Below, piece after piece: positions 59,701 to 64,000 of a stretch of 64,000 bases of DNA. A model generated the notes under the pieces. That model made no database searches. It saw nothing but the letters and a program-made list of their open reading frames with translations, and was not told where the DNA came from. The position numbers and the translations under genes were made by a program. Source of the stretch: Eucalyptus grandis (Eukaryota; Streptophyta; Magnoliopsida; Myrtales; Myrtaceae); assembly GCF_016545825.1 (NCBI RefSeq), contig NC_052614.1, positions 17,254,559 through 17,318,558 on the forward strand, written 5' to 3'. The first letter of the stretch is position 1, and each line of letters begins with the position of its first letter.

Positions 59701-62700
59701 ATCTATGGTTAATCAGCTTGGCTATGGTGGTGCGGGTTACATTTGGTCCATATGTGAAGGATCTCATGAAGAAGAATGGAGGCATTCGGTTGCTCCTATT
59801 CCTCCTGAGAAAGTTGCAGAGATTACTCAAGTGATAGAAGATGATCTGGAGCTTGTTAGTCAAGATAGCAATGCTCCAGCATCATCTGGAGAACTGAAAC
59901 CTGACACTCAAATTAATGCTGAAGACGATGCAGTTTACTTTGAGAAGGAGGTAGAGAAGTTGCAAGTTCAGATATTGAAAATGTTCAAGTTTTTTGCTGA
60001 GGGGATCCTCTTTAAAATAACACTTGTATGTGTAGGTTGAGGCAACTTTCCTGAGGGCTGTAAATGAAAATGTTGAAGTAGACCATGTAATTTTAGAAGT
60101 GAACTCTCTGCGGTATGTGATATCTTCTAATTAGTTGTAGCCTCTAATTCTAATAGTGCCCTACAAAGTGTGGTTTTTCATTGAATTATTTGTCAAAGTA
60201 CCCTCTTTCCCTTGGAATCTGAGAATAGTGCATATTTAAAGAAACTATTGCCCATTTCTTTCTTTTGATGGTCCTTCCTGTTCCAAGGACTTGTGAACCT
60301 GTGTCCGCTTTTGTGTGCAGATGCTTATTTGATCAGTTTCTTAGTAACTTATTTCATGTTTTGCTTGCTCGTTTGTCATATCAGGTTGTCATACAATATG
60401 CAAGCTGCAGACTGTGCTGGTGCCATATTTCACTCCATGATGAAATTGGCTTTGGATGCTACACATAGTTCGCAGAGTAAGTTGTGTCTACAGCAACCCT
60501 TAACTTTCTTGCTACTTAGTTAGTCTATGCAGCTTTGCGGCAGCAGTGACAAATCAGTTCAAGTGGACACTTGTCAAATAGAATAAGAGTGAGTATAGGG
60601 TCACGTGTGACTATTATCCCTTGACTGCTTTTTGTTTTTTTAATTGTATCCAAGTTCAGTTACCATGTCTGTAAATGGTCAGCATGGCTCCAAAATATGA
60701 AGGCACCCAAGTAAGAACGAATTAATTTAGCTGGTTGAAAACTGAAACAGAAAAGATACAGGTGATTTTGAAGCAGAAAAGATGGGTGTTCATCCATATC
60801 TGGCAAATAGAATAGCTGTAGACAACATCCTGCGGAAACTTTTATTTAACTTAATGGAAAAGAAAATCGGAGGTTCTGTTACATCACATATAGATCATTG
60901 CTGACACTGGTTTATGCCATAATATTTTTGGGAAAATGGTCCATAAGTTACAGATGAGTCAACCTTATTCAGGTGTCTTGTCTCATGCACCGATATGCAA
61001 TGTCAATTTCTATGGGTCCAGTTGGACAGATTTTATACTTGCTAAAGTCATATGTTCTTTTAATTACCTGTCATTTTTAGCACCACTGCTTTCTTGTCGA
61101 CCTTATAAAGTTTAAGCACTACTGCTCATTCATTATTGCAATAACAAACAGCAGTAATGTGCTCATTTGCTGTCATATTTTGACCATTGGCCAGTTCTTT
61201 CTGATATTTCAGAAATTCCAGTTATGCTTTTCATTTTTAAATCAAAGTACTTATAAATCCTGAATGAGTACTTTATAATTTTCTGTTGCAAGTGCTTTTG
61301 ATATTCATGCTTCAAAAGATCTCCTCTTGAAAAGCTTGTTAGTTTTAGTTTGTGTGCACTTCAAATAGTACTCACATGGAGGAAGACAGTTTTGAACGTT
61401 CATCCCTGGATTGCAAGTTTCCAGAAAATCTTTTGATGGTTTGGAGCACAAGTTTTCATATTTGTCAGTTTAATGCCGTAGCTTATTCTTCTTAAAGATG
61501 GGCTTATCCATGCATGTTCTCCTAACAACAGCAATCCTGCATTCTAGATACACATTCTATATCTATTGCAGGGGTATAACAAGCATTCTTGGGCTCCTGT
61601 ACCTTACCATAGACATGATTTGGTGCTGTTCATGGATTTTTTGGGACCTATAGATTGTTTATTCGTTTCTTTACATCTGTATAGAACAACTAATAGAAGT
61701 TTCTTTCTTCAGATGAGTTATTGCGTAATGTCCATGAGACGGTTAACACTTGGCAAAAACTATTGAAGTCCTACCTGCCAGGCAAAGATGAGGAGGTTTG
61801 TATATATTAGCATTTGGTCAAAACTTCATTTATCCGGTGTTGGTAATTTCATATTTTTCACATTTTGAAATGAAGTCTCTGAAAAGTTGCTCACGGTAGC
61901 TGCTCACGGTTGTCTGACGTTTCTCTGGCGTTTGTGTGCCACATGCACTTAAAATTTCGTGACTGTTTATACCCACTAAACTACTAAAGAGAAAAGCCTC
62001 ACATGCCATGCTTTTTAGTTGTAGTATGCATATTAACATTTGCAAATGGATTTCTGAGCTGGGTTAGTAGTTTTTGCAATTTAAACGTCCTGTGATGGTG
62101 ACTGTTATGCGTTGTACATTTCCAAGTGCCTGTTCAAGAAAGTGTATACATGTCCTCCATAACGAAGTTTTGATCCACAGATTGAAGTGATACTGAAGTT
62201 TGAAGAGATATGTCTGGAATCTGTGAGGGAGCTATCTCCATTGTTTACACAGGTTATTTTTCTTCATCTCCCATTGCTTTCATTTTGATGGAACTGGTGG
62301 CTTTTTAGTGGAGGAACATGGTTGTGTTGGTCATGATCTTGACTGGCTGGTGATTTGCCACTGATTCACCTTACCCTGTTGATTAGTTCCTACTCTTGAG
62401 CTTTCTTCAAGCTTTTGTACTAGGATAGTAGCGTGGAATGAGATCACTTGCTTTTTCATTACTTTCACAGAACCAGCTATTGCTGGCTTTCAATGGCTTT
62501 TGTCAGCATTTCAATTTAGAATTTGTTATTTCCATCATTTTGTAACTTGATCTCTTCTTCTCAAGCTAAGCAAAATGCTGGTTATTTTCTCAGACGATCT
62601 AATAGTTACTGCATTGTTTTACAGATTTTGCACCTTCTATATGAGAAAGACATCATAACAGAAGAGGCTATCGAAGATTGGGAATCTGAGAAGAAAGATG

Positions 62701-63609
62701 CTGATGAAGCAGACAGAGTCTTTGTTAAGCAAGCCGAGATATTCCTTAAAGTATGTATTCGCATTTACCTTTCACTCAATAAATGTGATGCTTCTTCCAA
62801 TTGCCTTTCTTTTCTAGCGCTTTAGTTAAAGATGCTGCAGTAGCTAGAACTGCCCGCATCACAAGCTAGCTTGTAAGTGTTGAGATTATGGAAGATTATC
62901 TTGGGCAATGGTATTCACTTTTGAAAATTGACTGGTAATGTAGTTGAGTCTAAAGTCTTGATTCTCTCCTAGACTGCCAGCAACTTCTGTGGTTCCTCTG
63001 TTATTATGAAGTTTGCGAAACGGTCATTTCTTTCTGGCTTTTACAGTAACATGTAGAAAGCATAAAGTGATAACAATTTCTAGCAATTAAAATTCAGCGA
63101 GGTTCTTGTTTAAATTTTCATTGAGTCCGAGTGAAGGTGCATAGCTTTGTGTTGTGGCTTCATTTGATTACCAGACAATATGCCACTTGATGAAGTTGAA
63201 GGCATTCTATAGCACCATAAAATATTTGGGTCCTGAGCAATCCATGATTATACCGAGTCTAACGGGTCCACTGCAATTATGTCAAACAACAGATGTTTTC
63301 GGAAGTTTTGAGGTTTTATCTCATATTCTGTACCATAATGAATGAAATCAGTAAAGGATTCATTGTGAAAAAAGTGTGCTGATCCACAGGCTCAACTCTT
63401 CATGTCATTTTACTTCTTGACCTTCCTTTCGAGGCAGTCTAATGTAATTCTTGTATGCCTAGGGAGAGAGAACTCAGCGGCATGCTTTTGTTATAACCGT
63501 TTTATGAACATTTGTTTCATGGTACTGCACTCATAATAATTGCAAGTTCTTTTGTTTGGTGTAGTGGTTGAGAGAGGCAGAAGAGGACGATGAAGAGGAC
63601 GACGAATGA
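53787..63609 (+). CDS. Translation initiation factor eIF2B subunit epsilon
   Basis: Predicted 726 aa in 15 exons: 53787-53924, 54706-54936, 55558-55872, 55989-56096, 56354-56543, 57274-57536, 57856-57982, 58755-58834, 59717-59950, 60036-60112, 60385-60476, 61713-61795, 62181-62252, 62625-62750, 63565-63609. This is the catalytic subunit that recycles eIF2-GDP to eIF2-GTP in the cytosol. The N-terminal nucleotidyltransferase-like domain shows LPLVNLPMIEYTLAWLESAG and HGDFVLISGDTLSNMSL. Hexapeptide left-handed beta-helix repeats occupy about 328-415 (IGPHTVIGTNTTIG, VVGKNCAIGSNVLIEGSYVW). The C-terminal W2/HEAT domain ends with the acidic-aromatic tail WLREAEEDDEEDDE. Exon 8 has a CAGCAG double acceptor (58755 or 58758). 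Exon 1 lies in duplication unit 2 and the other exons are single copy. Confidence 0.95.
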
Positions 63610-64000
63610 TGCAGAACATCAACTTCTGTTATATCCTTTCGTGTGGGCACCGAGCAATGGAAACATTAAATCCATGTAAAATATTCCAGGATGACAAATT
63701 TTGGTAGGGGAAGGGTTTCGTCTGAACTCTTCCAATTTGATGTACTAATAATATTCACTGAGGTTATATAGTTGATTTTTGAATGTTAAAGAGGATTGAA
63801 AACTGCAAAGACATGATTCTAAGGTGTCTCATGCAACATATACGTATTGAGAACGAGCTCTTTTCGATATATTATCCCGTTCTTCGGTGACTAATATGAT
63901 TCATGCTGTGAACAGAAATTATCAGCGCTCGCTTGTCACTGTGCTTTCCTTTTCTCTATGAAGGAGACAGAGGATGTAAGTATGCATAATCCTTTCGCCG
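63610..64000. other. 3' flank of eIF2B-epsilon
   Basis: Probable 3' UTR followed by unassigned sequence; no coding region or clear AATAAA signal noted. Confidence 0.4.

Overview
This is nuclear DNA from a flowering plant, almost certainly a eudicot. The genes carry many short introns with GT-AG (one GC-AG) borders, spacers are AT-rich, and the protein families are plant versions. A Myrtales (Eucalyptus-like) source is a guess from the tandem DHD/SDH genes; nothing in the window proves it.

Region 1 (0.6-12.8 kb, minus strand): two tandem genes for the bifunctional shikimate-pathway enzyme 3-dehydroquinate dehydratase/shikimate dehydrogenase (DHD/SDH), each with 11 exons in matching phases. 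A tRNA-Ala(UGC) and a small repeat array lie between them. The upstream copy keeps the usual SDH residues. The downstream copy has changed two of them (Asn to Ser, Thr to Val).

Region 2 (16.9-18.7 kb, minus): a cytosolic-type Cu/Zn superoxide dismutase with seven coding exons and one extra base in exon 3 that breaks the frame.

Region 3 (20.7-63.6 kb): the ancestral order was SCD2-like (minus), VAP27-2-like (plus), eIF2B-epsilon (plus). A tandem duplication of about 12.5 kb began inside SCD2 intron 10 and ended inside eIF2B-epsilon intron 1. Unit 1 is about 25966-38464 and unit 2 about 38476-54680. The functional SCD2-like gene is unit 1 plus unique DNA to its left. The functional eIF2B-epsilon gene is unit 2 exon 1 plus unique DNA to its right. 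Between them lie two orphan fragments meeting tail-to-tail at the junction: a frameshifted eIF2B-epsilon exon 1, and the 5' half of SCD2 with a nonsense codon and a dead donor site. VAP was duplicated whole; the unit 2 copy is intact and tail-anchored, while the unit 1 copy has lost its tail anchor, gained a 195-bp insert and has a different promoter region.

The most notable signals are this duplication and its patched breakpoint, coding minisatellites in both VAP (20-aa units) and SCD2 (40-aa units, copy number differing by exactly one between duplicates), the SOD frameshift, and the altered SDH active site. I saw no CRISPR array, bacterial operon or wholly new system. All gene models were read by eye from splice motifs and reading-frame continuity; family assignments come from recognising the protein sequences, without a search.
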